64,000 bases of DNA from CAZICM01 sp964537685. GTDB taxonomy: Bacteria > Myxococcota_A > Polyangia > Polyangiales > Polyangiaceae. This document shows positions 16,239-24,372 of the stretch, one piece after another (the stretch's first letter is position 1; each line of letters begins with the position of its first letter). The stretch covers positions 164,064 to 228,063 of the forward strand of contig CAZICM010000008.1 in the NCBI GenBank assembly GCA_964537685.1. Direction: 5' to 3'. A program made the translations under genes and the position numbers. Under the pieces are notes generated by a model, which searched no databases, was not told where the DNA came from, and saw only the letters and a list, made by a program, of their open reading frames with translations.

Positions 16239-17474
16239 TCACCGCGCCCGGCGCGATAGCAAAATCGCATGTTCCCGGCGAGGCCGCCCCGCCTGTTCAA
16301 AGGCTTTTAAGGTAGGCAAATGAAAATGCGGGCGCTCTTGAGACGCCGATGCGCAAAGCTCAAAGCCATGAAGAGACGACAGCCTCGATAGAACATCCAG
16401 CATATACAGCGGCCGGTTGCCCACAACACTGTCGGCCAGCAACAAAACCGCATTGCCCTTGGCCTCGAGAACCCGGCGCAGCGCTTTCAGCACTTCACCC
16501 ATATCCCTCTCCCACGCCAATACCGGCTCCCTCGCCGCCTGCAGATTGCGCCGCGCCCCAATTTCCCGCTCCTCAAAACGATCGGCCTTGAGCCTCAGCC
16601 ACCGAAGCCTCGCTTCATGATGCTCGAGATAGTCATACACGCCCGGATAAGGCGGCGATGTCACACAAAGCCCGATTGAACCATCATCCACGCCCTGAAG
16701 CACCCGAGCGTCACCTGTCAATACCCGCACTTTCGGAGCCCCGGAAAGCGGCTCTTCGATCGCTTTGCAGCGGCTCAACAGCTCTTCTGTCTTGCGCACA
16801 AACAACTTCGCCGTATAGCCCGCCGCAATGCGCTTGGACGGCATCCCAGGCGCCGTATCCGAAGCCCGACGGCTGACTTTGATTAAGATCGCCGAAAGTA
16901 CAAGCTCCAAGGCCAGCCGAAGGTCTTCCTCGGGAACTTGATCGATATAAAAACGCAGACTGTCGAGCTCGAGCAGCACATGCACATCAAACAGTTCCCG
17001 ATCGGCCCGCGGATAAGGATGCGTCGGTCCAGCCTTCTTCACGCGCCGCTCGTCCGCTCCCGCCGCCGCCTGCTGTGCCGCCTCCAGCAAGCGGGGAGCC
17101 GCCGCGCTATCGACCCCGCGCGCCTTCAGCCAAGCGATTTTCGCGGCCAGCGGATTGATGTCCACCCCTACCGCCCTGCGCCCCAAAAGCCGCGCTTCCA
17201 ACAGCACCGTTCCACTTCCGCAAAATGGATCGAGCACCCAATCGCCCGGCACCGAAAACGCTTCGATCAGCCGCTTTGCCGATAGAGGATGCATTCGCGC
17301 CGGATAAGCGTGAAAGCCATGCAAATGAGCCCTCGCCGCTTCCTCCGACTCGGCCGATGAAGGCACGGCCAGCGCCTCCGCCAGCACTCGAGACAAGTTC
17401 GCATCGCCCCGCTCTTCGCTCGGCCCGCCGACATGCGTGAGCGCGCGCCTTTGTTTTTTTGCAGGACTCATCAT
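16239..17474 (-). CDS. Site-specific DNA methyltransferase (orphan, amino-methylating type)
   Basis: 411 residues. The AdoMet-binding motif DPFCGSG (82-88) follows a conserved HGFHAYPARMHP lead-in, and the catalytic motif SPPY is at 273-276 (TSPPYPGVYDY). The order, AdoMet motif before SPPY, and the lead-in are typical of amino-methyltransferases annotated as site-specific DNA methyltransferases; a TRM11-like RNA methyltransferase is the main alternative. No restriction endonuclease is adjacent, so it is probably an orphan enzyme. Two consecutive ATGs begin the gene (17474 and 17471). It overlaps the zinc-ribbon gene by 4 nt and is part of the purQ group. Confidence 0.8.
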   Translation of the reverse strand: MMSPAKKQRRALTHVGGPSEERGDANLSRVLAEALAVPSSAESEEAARAHLHGFHAYPARMHPLSAKRLIEAFSVPGDWVLDPFCGSGTVLLEARLLGRRAVGVDINPLAAKIAWLKARGVDSAAAPRLLEAAQQAAAGADERRVKKAGPTHPYPRADRELFDVHVLLELDSLRFYIDQVPEEDLRLALELVLSAILIKVSRRASDTAPGMPSKRIAAGYTAKLFVRKTEELLSRCKAIEEPLSGAPKVRVLTGDARVLQGVDDGSIGLCVTSPPYPGVYDYLEHHEARLRWLRLKADRFEEREIGARRNLQAAREPVLAWERDMGEVLKALRRVLEAKGNAVLLLADSVVGNRPLYMLDVLSRLSSLHGFELCASASQERPHFHLPTLKAFEQAGRPRREHAILLSRRAR

Positions 17475-18250
17475 TTTTGCTGAGCGGATGTCTTTCGCTC
17501 TTCTGCCAAGGCTTCTTGCGCCTCTTGTTCGGCTTGAGCCTCGTGTTCGGCACGGCCCGCCGCTTCTGCGCTCTTCTGAGACGATTGCTGAAGCTTGGCA
17601 TCAAAGGCCGCCATCGCATCCGACGACGCAAATCGCCGCCCCACACTTCGATCGACGTCGATCAGCGCCAGCAGCTCCTCGGCTTTTTCTTCCTCGATCG
17701 AGAGCGCGGCCGCCACATCCGTCGCCGACATCTGGCCCTTGCTTTTCGCGAGAAGCTCCGCCGCCGCCGCAAGCCACGCTTCATCCAGCGCAGGCCCAAT
17801 CGCTTGGCCTTCGCGCTTCGCCTTCGCCGATCCCCACGCAAACAGCGCCAAAAAAGGAATGCTCAGCGCTCCATAGGCCAGCCCCGAAAACAAACCCAGC
17901 CCAAAGAGCAGCCAGAACAAAACAAAGAGCAGCGACAAAAATGAAAACCCAACACCCGCCCCAACCACCGCCGCCCGGCCTGTTGCCCGGCCTTTACGCG
18001 CTTGATTGGCCTTGGACAGTCCCGCACCTTCCTTGCCGCTCCGCTTGCCCAAAGGCGACGGAATACGCGGGCCTCCACACACATCGCACACAAATCGGAA
18101 TTCGGCATTCTTGCTAATGCCCGCCGTCGCTCCGCAATGAGGACACGCCGACAGCGACAACGATGTTCCACAGCGCCCACAGCGGCCCGCGCCGGAATCC
18201 ACATCGGCACCGCAGGCCGGACATTTCGCCGCTGCAAATATCCCGCTCAT
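17471..18250 (-). CDS. Zinc-ribbon membrane protein with helical C-terminus
   Basis: 259 residues. The N-terminus holds three CxxC pairs plus a fourth (KCPACGA, RCGRCGT, ACPHCGA, VCDVCGG), forming two zinc ribbons. Two closely spaced membrane segments follow (about 95-135: GVGFSFLSLLFVLFWLLFGL and YGALSIPFLALFAW). Then comes a domain resembling a small winged helix (AWLAAAAELLAKSKGQMSAT to LLALID) and a highly charged Ala/Glu/Gln-rich coiled-coil tail. Not assigned to a named family. It overlaps purQ and the methyltransferase gene by 4 nt each, so all three are likely co-translated; the functional link is unclear. Confidence 0.72.
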   Translation of the reverse strand: MSGIFAAAKCPACGADVDSGAGRCGRCGTSLSLSACPHCGATAGISKNAEFRFVCDVCGGPRIPSPLGKRSGKEGAGLSKANQARKGRATGRAAVVGAGVGFSFLSLLFVLFWLLFGLGLFSGLAYGALSIPFLALFAWGSAKAKREGQAIGPALDEAWLAAAAELLAKSKGQMSATDVAAALSIEEEKAEELLALIDVDRSVGRRFASSDAMAAFDAKLQQSSQKSAEAAGRAEHEAQAEQEAQEALAEERKTSAQQK

Positions 18251-18951
18251 GCCGCGGCCTCCGCAGACGCTTGAACCAAGGCTGAAAACAAGGCCAAACC
18301 ATCGCTGCCGCCCAGCCCCGCTTCACTCATCCGTTCAGGATGCGGCATCAGCCCCAGCACATTCTTTCGAATTCCGCCGTACACACCCGCAATGCCTTCC
18401 ACCGATCCATTGGGATTGGCTTCTTCGCTCACCACACCGCTGCGATCGCAATAGCGAAAAGCCACGCGGCCCTGCTCATTGAGCCCGGACAGCACCGCGG
18501 CACTCGCCTGATAGCGGCCCTCGGCATGCGCGATAGGCAAACGCAGCACACCCGGGCTTTGCACGCCCCGCGTAAACGGTCCATCGGCGCAAGCCTTCAC
18601 GTACACATCGCGGCAGCTAAACAAAAGATTTTTGTTCTGCATCAGCGCGCCCGGCAAAATCGTCGCCTCTGTCAAGATTTGAAAACCATTGCAAATACCG
18701 ATGACATAACCGCCCCGCTCAGCATGGCGCCGGATGGCCGAAATAATCGGGCTCGCCTTCGCAATAGCGCCGCAGCGCAAATAGTCGCCATACGAAAATC
18801 CACCGGCCAGCGCGCATAAATCCGTTCCGGCAGGCAGTTCAGAATCCTTGTGCCATGAGAGCGCCGTCTCAATGCCCACCCTATCCCGCAGCGTGCGGAC
18901 AAGCTCGATATCGGCATTGGTTCCGGGAAAGATCACAACGCAGGCGCGCAT
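18247..18951 (-). CDS. purQ: Phosphoribosylformylglycinamidine synthase, glutaminase subunit PurQ
   Basis: 234 residues. Class-I glutamine amidotransferase with the nucleophile in GICNGFQIL (Cys about 86), the oxyanion segment LAGGFSYGDYLR, and the catalytic His/Glu in GLMPHPER near the C-terminus. With PurL and PurS it makes FGAM from FGAR in the fourth purine-synthesis step, supplying ammonia from glutamine. purL and purS are not in the window. The gene follows the DUF4388 response-regulator gene by 38 nt and overlaps the zinc-ribbon gene by 4 nt. Its ribosome site (GAGAG) lies in a perfect tandem 12-bp repeat. Confidence 0.95.
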   Translation of the reverse strand: MRACVVIFPGTNADIELVRTLRDRVGIETALSWHKDSELPAGTDLCALAGGFSYGDYLRCGAIAKASPIISAIRRHAERGGYVIGICNGFQILTEATILPGALMQNKNLLFSCRDVYVKACADGPFTRGVQSPGVLRLPIAHAEGRYQASAAVLSGLNEQGRVAFRYCDRSGVVSEEANPNGSVEGIAGVYGGIRKNVLGLMPHPERMSEAGLGGSDGLALFSALVQASAEAAA

Positions 18952-18953
18952 AT

Positions 18954-18977
18954 TTGTTCTCTCGCTTGTTCTCTCGC
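18954..18977. repeat. Perfect 12-bp tandem duplication in the purQ leader
   Basis: TTGTTCTCTCGC occurs twice in direct succession (18954-18965 and 18966-18977). On the coding strand of purQ this reads GCGAGAGAACAA twice, so the purine-rich ribosome-binding segment just before the ATG is duplicated. Confidence 0.8.
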
Positions 18978-18989
18978 TGGGCTTTTTGT

Positions 18990-20540
18990 TTATCGCTTTT
19001 TGTTTGGATCGGGTTTGGGCAAGGGCAGCGGAGGCGGCGGGCGCGTGGGCGTGGTGCGGGTGGGCGGAGGCGGCGGGCGGGGAGGCACAAAATCCCGCTT
19101 TGGCAAGGGCGGAGGCGCTGAGGCCGAAGGCGAAGAAGGCGGTGTGCCTGCGGCTCCGGGCGGACGCGGAACAATGCCCGTGGTCTCGCGGGGCGGAGGC
19201 AGAGGCGGTTTGGGCGGTGCTGAAACAGGCTTGGCCGCCACCGCCGGTTTTTGATGCTGATGCTGATGCTGGTGCGGGGCTGGGTTCGGATGCTGGGGAT
19301 GAGGCCGGGGCGCGCTTCCTATGCCAGAAAGCCCTGGAAACACAGGCCGGCTTCCTCCCGATCCAACGCCGGATGTGCCCGTGGGCGCCGCTGAAATCGG
19401 CTCGATCTCATCCAGCTCCAGCGTCGTCTGCACACCTGTCGCGGGCTCGGGCGGCACCTCGCTGATACGCTTTGCAGAAGTGCGCATCGGCACCGTTTTC
19501 GCACCGGTTGTCTCGCCAAAAATATCGTCCCGCAGGTTTGCCGGCGGCCTTGCGATCGGCATCGTCGACGAAGGCACAGGCGTGCCAATGCTGTTCCTCG
19601 ATGACATCGGCCCCAGCAAATCGTCTGCCGAAGACTGGCCTCCCAGTGCGGGCGCGGGCAGCTTCGATCCCAGCGCGCTCGACCGCTTCGAAGGCGGCAA
19701 ATCGAGCTCATCGCGCATCGCTTCATCTTCAAGCCGCGTCGCCTCCAGCAAGAACGCGCTGATGCTTTTTCGATCCGCGGGAGGATCGCGCTCGGGCATA
19801 GGCGTAAACGAAAAGCGCCCCACCTTCCATCCGAGCATCGTGCGCAGCGTGGTCACAGCCTTGACGCGCGTGCCGCCGATCTTTCCTTCCACAACCGCGC
19901 CGCCCACAATTTCGAGCTGGGCCCGCCGTTTCTTGCTCACCACTTCAAACATGCCCGTACGCCGTTCCATCTCGAGCACGGTGAGCACCGTCGCCACCGA
20001 CATCTGACTCAAATCGCCTTCGATCGCCGTCACGGGCGAATTCGCCTTGGGCGGCGGGATACTCATCGCCTCGCTCACCGGCGCCGCATCATCACTCTCA
20101 TCGGCATCGGCGGACGATAGGGCAGGAATACGTCCTTGCATCTCCATCTGCCGGCGCATCCGTTCGGCCATCTGCACCAGCGCATCGATCTGCGCCACCA
20201 CTTCCTGAATGCGGAAAGGCTTCGTGATGTAGACATCGGCGCCGACTTGATAGCCTTCCATGCGCGACGCCGGATCATCGAGTCCTGTCAAAAAAATAAA
20301 GGGCGTCGCCGCAACAGGCGAAGCTTCGGATCGGATGCTGCGGGCCACCCAAAAGCCATCGCCGTCGGGCAATTCCACATCGCACACGATCGCGCTGGGT
20401 TCTTCGGCACACGCGGTTTCAAAGCCTTCTTTGGCTGTCGCGCACGCAAGAACACCATAACCCGCATCGCGGATTGCATTGACGAGAAGGCGGCACACCC
20501 ACTCATCGTCTTCAATTACGAGCACAAGGCCGCTCGCCAC
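18990..20540 (-). CDS. Response regulator with DUF4388 (PATAN) domain and Pro-rich tail
   Basis: 516 residues from a GTG at 20540. Residues 1-125 form a receiver domain: acidic pair in VIEDDE, phospho-acceptor Asp in IVCDVELPDGD (Asp about 55), Thr in FIFLTGLDD and Lys in YITKPF. A linker leads to a DUF4388/PATAN domain (about 170-280: AIEGDLSQMSVATVLTVLEM, then TGMFEVVSKKRRAQLEIVGG). The last 200 residues are low-complexity, rich in Pro, with a His/Gln alternation near residue 425. No DNA-binding output is visible, so it probably signals through protein contacts; its kinase partner is not adjacent. It precedes purQ by 38 nt. Confidence 0.88.
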   Translation of the reverse strand: MASGLVLVIEDDEWVCRLLVNAIRDAGYGVLACATAKEGFETACAEEPSAIVCDVELPDGDGFWVARSIRSEASPVAATPFIFLTGLDDPASRMEGYQVGADVYITKPFRIQEVVAQIDALVQMAERMRRQMEMQGRIPALSSADADESDDAAPVSEAMSIPPPKANSPVTAIEGDLSQMSVATVLTVLEMERRTGMFEVVSKKRRAQLEIVGGAVVEGKIGGTRVKAVTTLRTMLGWKVGRFSFTPMPERDPPADRKSISAFLLEATRLEDEAMRDELDLPPSKRSSALGSKLPAPALGGQSSADDLLGPMSSRNSIGTPVPSSTMPIARPPANLRDDIFGETTGAKTVPMRTSAKRISEVPPEPATGVQTTLELDEIEPISAAPTGTSGVGSGGSRPVFPGLSGIGSAPRPHPQHPNPAPHQHQHQHQKPAVAAKPVSAPPKPPLPPPRETTGIVPRPPGAAGTPPSSPSASAPPPLPKRDFVPPRPPPPPTRTTPTRPPPPLPLPKPDPNKKR

Positions 20541-20588
20541 GCCTAAACGCTATCACGGGTAGATGTGGAACTGAAAAGATGGTTCAAC

Positions 20589-20921
20589 TTATTTTTCAGC
20601 CGGCGGGGGGGCAGAGCCGGACATCTTTTCCCAATAACGGGGCGGCCTGCGGCCATGGGCGACAGCCAGGACGATCACCGTCTCGGGTTCCACCATATAA
20701 CCAATCGCAAAGGGAAAGCGGGGCAGCAAACACCGCCGCATCACGGGCTCGCCTACCGAACCTGGCCATCTAGGCCACATCGAGAGCTCCTCGGCGATGG
20801 CTTCCATAGCCCGCTCCACTTCAGAAGCCAGGACATTACCCAGCCCTTCGCGCTGCGACTCACACCAATCGCAGGCAGCTTCTAAATCCATTGCGGCATC
20901 AGGGTGAAGCAGGACTCTCAC
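20589..20921 (-). CDS. RelE/ParE-family toxin of a type II toxin-antitoxin pair
   Basis: 110 residues from a GTG start. The compact ParE-like pattern is clear: VLLHPDAAMDLEAACDWCES at the N-terminus, SMWPRWPGSVGEPVMRRCLL in the middle, then the core strands FPFAIGYMVEPETVIVLAVA and the closing HGRRPPRYW. Toxins of this fold either cleave ribosome-bound mRNA (RelE) or poison gyrase (ParE); the PRYW ending fits the ParE-like subgroup. The gene lies 6 nt after the antitoxin gene, and its Pro-rich tail follows the fold. The toxin is probably co-transcribed and neutralised by the upstream protein. Confidence 0.88.
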   Translation of the reverse strand: MRVLLHPDAAMDLEAACDWCESQREGLGNVLASEVERAMEAIAEELSMWPRWPGSVGEPVMRRCLLPRFPFAIGYMVEPETVIVLAVAHGRRPPRYWEKMSGSAPPPAEK

Positions 20922-20927
20922 GGCAGC

Positions 20928-21161
20928 CTACCATTTGGTCAAGCGCTTGCTTAAGCGCTCCCGGACAGCGGTAAAATCCTCTAAAGCGATCGACGAGGCA
21001 TCCACATCCTGCGCTCGTTTATGCATTTCGTGGAGCCACGCCTGCTCAGCGCTGGCATCGTTGCCGTCATCGAGACTGGCTAGGAGCTCATGCGCAAGCC
21101 GAGCCCGTTGGGAGGCTGGAAGCGCGAGCGCGCTGCTAAAGACATCTTCGGAGCTGCTCAT
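20928..21161 (-). CDS. Addiction-module antitoxin (PF09720-like)
   Basis: 77 residues. The segment ALALPASQRARLAHELLASL is the hallmark of the short addiction-module antitoxin family that partners ParE/RelE toxins: helical, acidic toward the C-terminus, and ending in a segment likely to wrap the toxin. The start is ATG at 21161 with no strong ribosome site. It precedes the toxin by 6 nt. Upstream (on the minus strand) lies a long repeat-containing intergenic region that could hold the operator. Confidence 0.85.
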   Translation of the reverse strand: MSSSEDVFSSALALPASQRARLAHELLASLDDGNDASAEQAWLHEMHKRAQDVDASSIALEDFTAVRERLSKRLTKW

Positions 21162-21185
21162 AGGCGGGTTAGGCGCTGAGTGTAC

Positions 21186-21398
21186 TTGGAGGGTTTGGGT
21201 TTCCGATAGAGTTTTTGGGAGAGGGAATTGTTTTTTGGGAGGCGCGGATTGGGCGTTGAGGCTGCAGATTGGGCTGTTTGGTGTACAGATTGGGAAAAAC
21301 GGGCTGCGGATTGGTCGGATTGAAGAGCGGGGAGCCCTGAAGCAACTGCAGGATGCCGGAGGGCAACTGCAGGGTGGTGTTTGGGGCTGCAGATTGGG
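21186..21398. repeat. Phased degenerate repeats (TTGGG array) upstream of the toxin-antitoxin operon
   Basis: TTGGG-type pentamers begin at 21195, 21215, 21235, 21249, 21269, 21290 and (TTGGT) 21311, mostly 20-21 bp apart, i.e. two helical turns. From 21241 on they sit inside a longer unit with consensus GGCTGCAGATTGGG (21260-21273; variants at 21241, 21281 and 21302; an exact copy at 21385-21398). The 440-bp gap 21162-21601 contains no convincing gene; these repeats and the 29-bp repeats are its only visible structure. Confidence 0.65.
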
Positions 21399-21430
21399 TT
21401 AAAGCAACTTCAGGGTGCCGGAGGGCAACT
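21340..21430. repeat. Pair of 29-bp direct repeats
   Basis: Copies at 21340-21368 and 21402-21430 differ at 2 of 29 positions (start AAGCAACT, end GGAGGGCAACT). The start-to-start distance is 62 bp. They interleave with the last GGCTGCAGATTGGG unit. Confidence 0.7.
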
Positions 21431-21601
21431 CGGAGTTAAACGGCTGATTTCACTGCAAGGACAGAAGGCGTTTCCGGCACTCAATCGACACGCCTCGGAG
21501 AAACGAGATCGCCCCGCCATATCTTCAATATGCGGCTGTCACGTTCTGGATCGGTTCCCATGGGAGACCGCCCAAGCAACCCAACGTCGGCGAAAATATC
21601 A

Positions 21602-22756
21602 TCATCCGAGACGCGACTCCGCTGGATGATTGGCGGTTGCCTCTGAGTTTGCACTGGCAACCGCGGCGTTGTCATAGGGGTCGGCGGCTGTTTCACTTTC
21701 TGACTCCTTTTCTTTTTTATTCGTCTGCTTCGATGATGTTTCGAGAATTAGATCTGAGAGGATTTGAATAAACGATGTTTCTCTTTGCCTAGAGATTCGA
21801 TGCAAATTTTTTATCTGTTGCCAACGAGGATGAAGCTCTGCGTCTTCAATTTCAAGACCAAGATCGCGGGCTTCGCCACGACTGATGACATAGCCATGCG
21901 CTGGATACTCCTTAACCAATTTGCGGACCATTTCTGACATGGCGTTCAAATTGGTGGCCTCCTGCGACTGTCCACGCCTTTCCGTTAGCAGGGACACCGC
22001 ATACTGTTCTGTGACCCTGAGAAGATTTTTGGCTTGGTGAATTAAATGCGGATCGAGCTTGGCAACAGCCGGTGCAACGAGTTGTGAAGCAAACTGAAGG
22101 CTTGAGTTGAGCACGTCGATACGAGGAAGGCCAAGTTGAAAAACGATCAATGCGCCGCCGGCGAACATGATTTCAAATGCTGTTTGCCCCATAAAAGCCA
22201 GCGAGTCGGCCACATCCAAGGCTGATATTCGCATATTATCTCGGCCTGGATGTTCTATCTGCGCATCCAATGGACCAAGCTCGGCCGATGCAGCCATATA
22301 GATCTTGTCCATTCCAAGAATCATAAGTGTCGCCGCACTTTTCGCACGGTCTGGAACCACGCCACGGAGCACAGCGCAGCGGCTTCTTAGCTCAAGAACC
22401 AATTTGTATGCGGCATGCGCGTCCCCCCCGAATGAGTCTACCCACACATCGATTTCGGTTTGATCGGGCGGGGTGGTGACGACCCGATCCAGCTCCTGCT
22501 GCACGCGCTCCACAAGCTCTCGATCGATGATGGACGACTCGGCCGCCTGGGGCTGTTGAAACAAAACCAGATGATATTTATTTAGTTTCTGCTCGGGCAC
22601 TTCAAAGCCATGGTCGTCTTGACAAGTGGAATCAGCTTTGTTCCCCGTCGCTGCGTTCAGCATTAAAAGATTCCACTTTGCGAAGGGGCAACATACAAGC
22701 TGTTCCTGCCTTGCTCTCCCATTTTTGGACATCTGAGTTGCCATTCGGCCACTCAT
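21602..22756 (-). CDS. SDH_sah-type serine protease (ClpP/crotonase fold)
   Basis: 384 residues. The core (about 90-260) has the ClpP/SppA-like fold of the serine-dehydrogenase-proteinase family: WVDSFGGDAHAAYKLVLEL, then catalytic-type Ser in PDRAKSAATLMILGMDKIYM, then SAELGPLDAQI. Related SppA-like enzymes use a Ser-Lys dyad. A helical domain follows, and the last 50 residues are charged, then Ala/Asn-rich. No signal peptide is evident, so it is probably cytoplasmic. Start uncertain: in-frame ATGs also occur at residues 5 and 9. The DNA is clearly richer in A/T and has different codon use from its neighbours, suggesting recent acquisition. Confidence 0.78.
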   Translation of the reverse strand: MSGRMATQMSKNGRARQEQLVCCPFAKWNLLMLNAATGNKADSTCQDDHGFEVPEQKLNKYHLVLFQQPQAAESSIIDRELVERVQQELDRVVTTPPDQTEIDVWVDSFGGDAHAAYKLVLELRSRCAVLRGVVPDRAKSAATLMILGMDKIYMAASAELGPLDAQIEHPGRDNMRISALDVADSLAFMGQTAFEIMFAGGALIVFQLGLPRIDVLNSSLQFASQLVAPAVAKLDPHLIHQAKNLLRVTEQYAVSLLTERRGQSQEATNLNAMSEMVRKLVKEYPAHGYVISRGEARDLGLEIEDAELHPRWQQIKNLHRISRQRETSFIQILSDLILETSSKQTNKKEKESESETAADPYDNAAVASANSEATANHPAESRLG

Positions 22757-22813
22757 TCACATACGCACACATAAGCGCGGGCACGCATGCTGCGCAGGCA
22801 CAATGCATTCAAT

Positions 22814-23635
22814 CTATTTCTTCGGCCCTTCCGCCGGCTTTTTCGCCGGGGAACGCCTCTTTTGCGCCGCCCTGAATAGAGCCAGCTTCTTGGGATGATC
22901 GCGATACACATAGCGGCCCGCCGCCCTCACCTCATCCACCACATCGCGCAGCCACCAAAACGCCCGGTTCCTTAAATCAATGGCTTTCTGCGCTTCTTCA
23001 TTGTCCGAATACACTTTGACCGATCCGCTCAGCGCGTCCGAAAGCGAAAGCGCCCGGGTCGCCGCTTTTTTAGGTAAATCGGCCTTGCTCAGCGCTGCTT
23101 CGTGCTCTTCAACAAGTCCCGAAAGCTGCCGCAAATCGCTTACCAAATCCGCTAGCCCCGTCCCCTCGGCAATCGCATCCAGCCGCTTTTCGATTTCTAA
23201 ACTGTTAGTTGCGTTGCGAAGAAAATACCGTAGCGCCGCCATGATATCGCGCTTCAATCGCTCGGCTTCCTTGCGTAGCTCTTTTTGATCGCCGCTCATC
23301 GCCGCGCTCTTCTCCCGGCTCCATAGATCTTCAGCCGTCTCCAGTACCTTTCGGCGCACGGGAAGCGCCTCAATCATTTCTGCCGTAAGAAGCGACTTTC
23401 CCATCAGCTCCTTGCCCAGTTTTTCAAGCACGGCTTCCAGCTCGCGGGTCTCGTATAAAACCTCGGCGACGCGCCTGTCTAATGGCTCGGCGTAATCTGC
23501 CGGAAGCGCCTTCAGCGCCGAAATATGCTGCTTGGCAAGCTTGGACGTCTTCTTCGGCTCCGGTGATGGTTCGGCTTCCGTTGAAGGCTTGGGCGCGGGA
23601 TCTTTGGATTTGGTGTTGTCTTTTTTGGCCGCCAT
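22814..23635 (-). CDS. Uncharacterised helical/coiled-coil protein
   Basis: 273 residues. The N-terminus (1-35) is a Lys/Pro/Glu-rich disordered segment and the C-terminus a Lys/Arg-rich tail (AAQKRRSPAKKPAEGPKK). Between them the sequence is nearly all helix with heptad-like stretches (RRVAEVLYETRELEAVLEKL; SREKSAAMSGDQKELRKEAE). No catalytic motif is recognisable. Both basic ends could contact nucleic acid, but this is inference. It lies 57 nt upstream of the SDH_sah protease gene on the same strand and 26 nt downstream of the F420-reductase-like gene, so the three could be co-transcribed. Confidence 0.65.
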   Translation of the reverse strand: MAAKKDNTKSKDPAPKPSTEAEPSPEPKKTSKLAKQHISALKALPADYAEPLDRRVAEVLYETRELEAVLEKLGKELMGKSLLTAEMIEALPVRRKVLETAEDLWSREKSAAMSGDQKELRKEAERLKRDIMAALRYFLRNATNSLEIEKRLDAIAEGTGLADLVSDLRQLSGLVEEHEAALSKADLPKKAATRALSLSDALSGSVKVYSDNEEAQKAIDLRNRAFWWLRDVVDEVRAAGRYVYRDHPKKLALFRAAQKRRSPAKKPAEGPKK

Positions 23636-23661
23636 GCGGCGGATATTAACCTTAGACCAGC

Positions 23662-24321
23662 CTACTTGTGCAGCAGCTTAAAGGCGTGGTTGGGGCTCCA
23701 GCCTTCGCCCTTTAGCGCATAGCGAATCCACACCATCGCCAGCGGTTCAAGATATCGGCTGGCTTCTATCCCTCCTATGTCAATCGAGTTCCAGCCAAAT
23801 TCCTTGCAAATGCCCGCTACCGTTTCCTTGGCGCCCGGGTCGTCGCCGCAAATAAACATGTCGGGCGGGCCCCCCTCAAACTGGGGATGAATCATCTGCT
23901 GAGCGCCTACCGTATTAAAAGCCTTGACAACCCGGGCACCAGGCAAAAGACGCTGAATCATCTCTCCGCAGGAATCCGAAAATCCTACGGATAGCGTGGG
24001 CGGCTTGCCAGGTTCAAAGACCAAGGGATTGGTGGCATCGATAACGACTTTGCCTATAAAATTGGCGGGATCGGCGAGATGAATAACGCTTTCGGCGGCG
24101 GCGCCCAGCGTTGCGAGCACAATCACGTCGCCCCACTGAGCCGTCTCGGCAAAGGTGCCCGAGGAGGCCCGGGGACCGTTGCCATGAACCCAATGCATGG
24201 CCTTTTCGCCAAAGGCTTCACGGCTGCCCATTTTTACGTCATGGCCCGCCTGAATAAAGCCTGTGCCCAGGGTTTGACCAACGATTCCCGTGCCCAGTAT
24301 CCCAATTTTCATTTGGCTCAT
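23662..24321 (-). CDS. NADPH-binding dehydrogenase of the F420-dependent NADP reductase-like family
   Basis: 219 residues. It has an N-terminal Rossmann nucleotide motif (GILGTGIVGQTLGTGFIQAG), a following KMGSRE segment typical of NADP binding, a core strand GKVVIDATNPL, and the conserved VVKAFNTVGA segment of the F420:NADP oxidoreductase-like family (about residue 130). These are cytoplasmic; many members do not use F420 at all. Substrate unknown. No F420-biosynthesis gene is present here. The gene is followed 26 nt later by the coiled-coil protein gene. Confidence 0.82.
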   Translation of the reverse strand: MSQMKIGILGTGIVGQTLGTGFIQAGHDVKMGSREAFGEKAMHWVHGNGPRASSGTFAETAQWGDVIVLATLGAAAESVIHLADPANFIGKVVIDATNPLVFEPGKPPTLSVGFSDSCGEMIQRLLPGARVVKAFNTVGAQQMIHPQFEGGPPDMFICGDDPGAKETVAGICKEFGWNSIDIGGIEASRYLEPLAMVWIRYALKGEGWSPNHAFKLLHK

Positions 24322-24372
24322 GCGCTGTACTTCAAATGACGCCGAGCCCGCCCGTCAAGTGCTTTGCTGAAA

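Noticed and set aside
21186..21430. CRISPR array
   Set aside because: Units are degenerate, spacing is 20-62 bp without unique spacers, and no cas genes are present.
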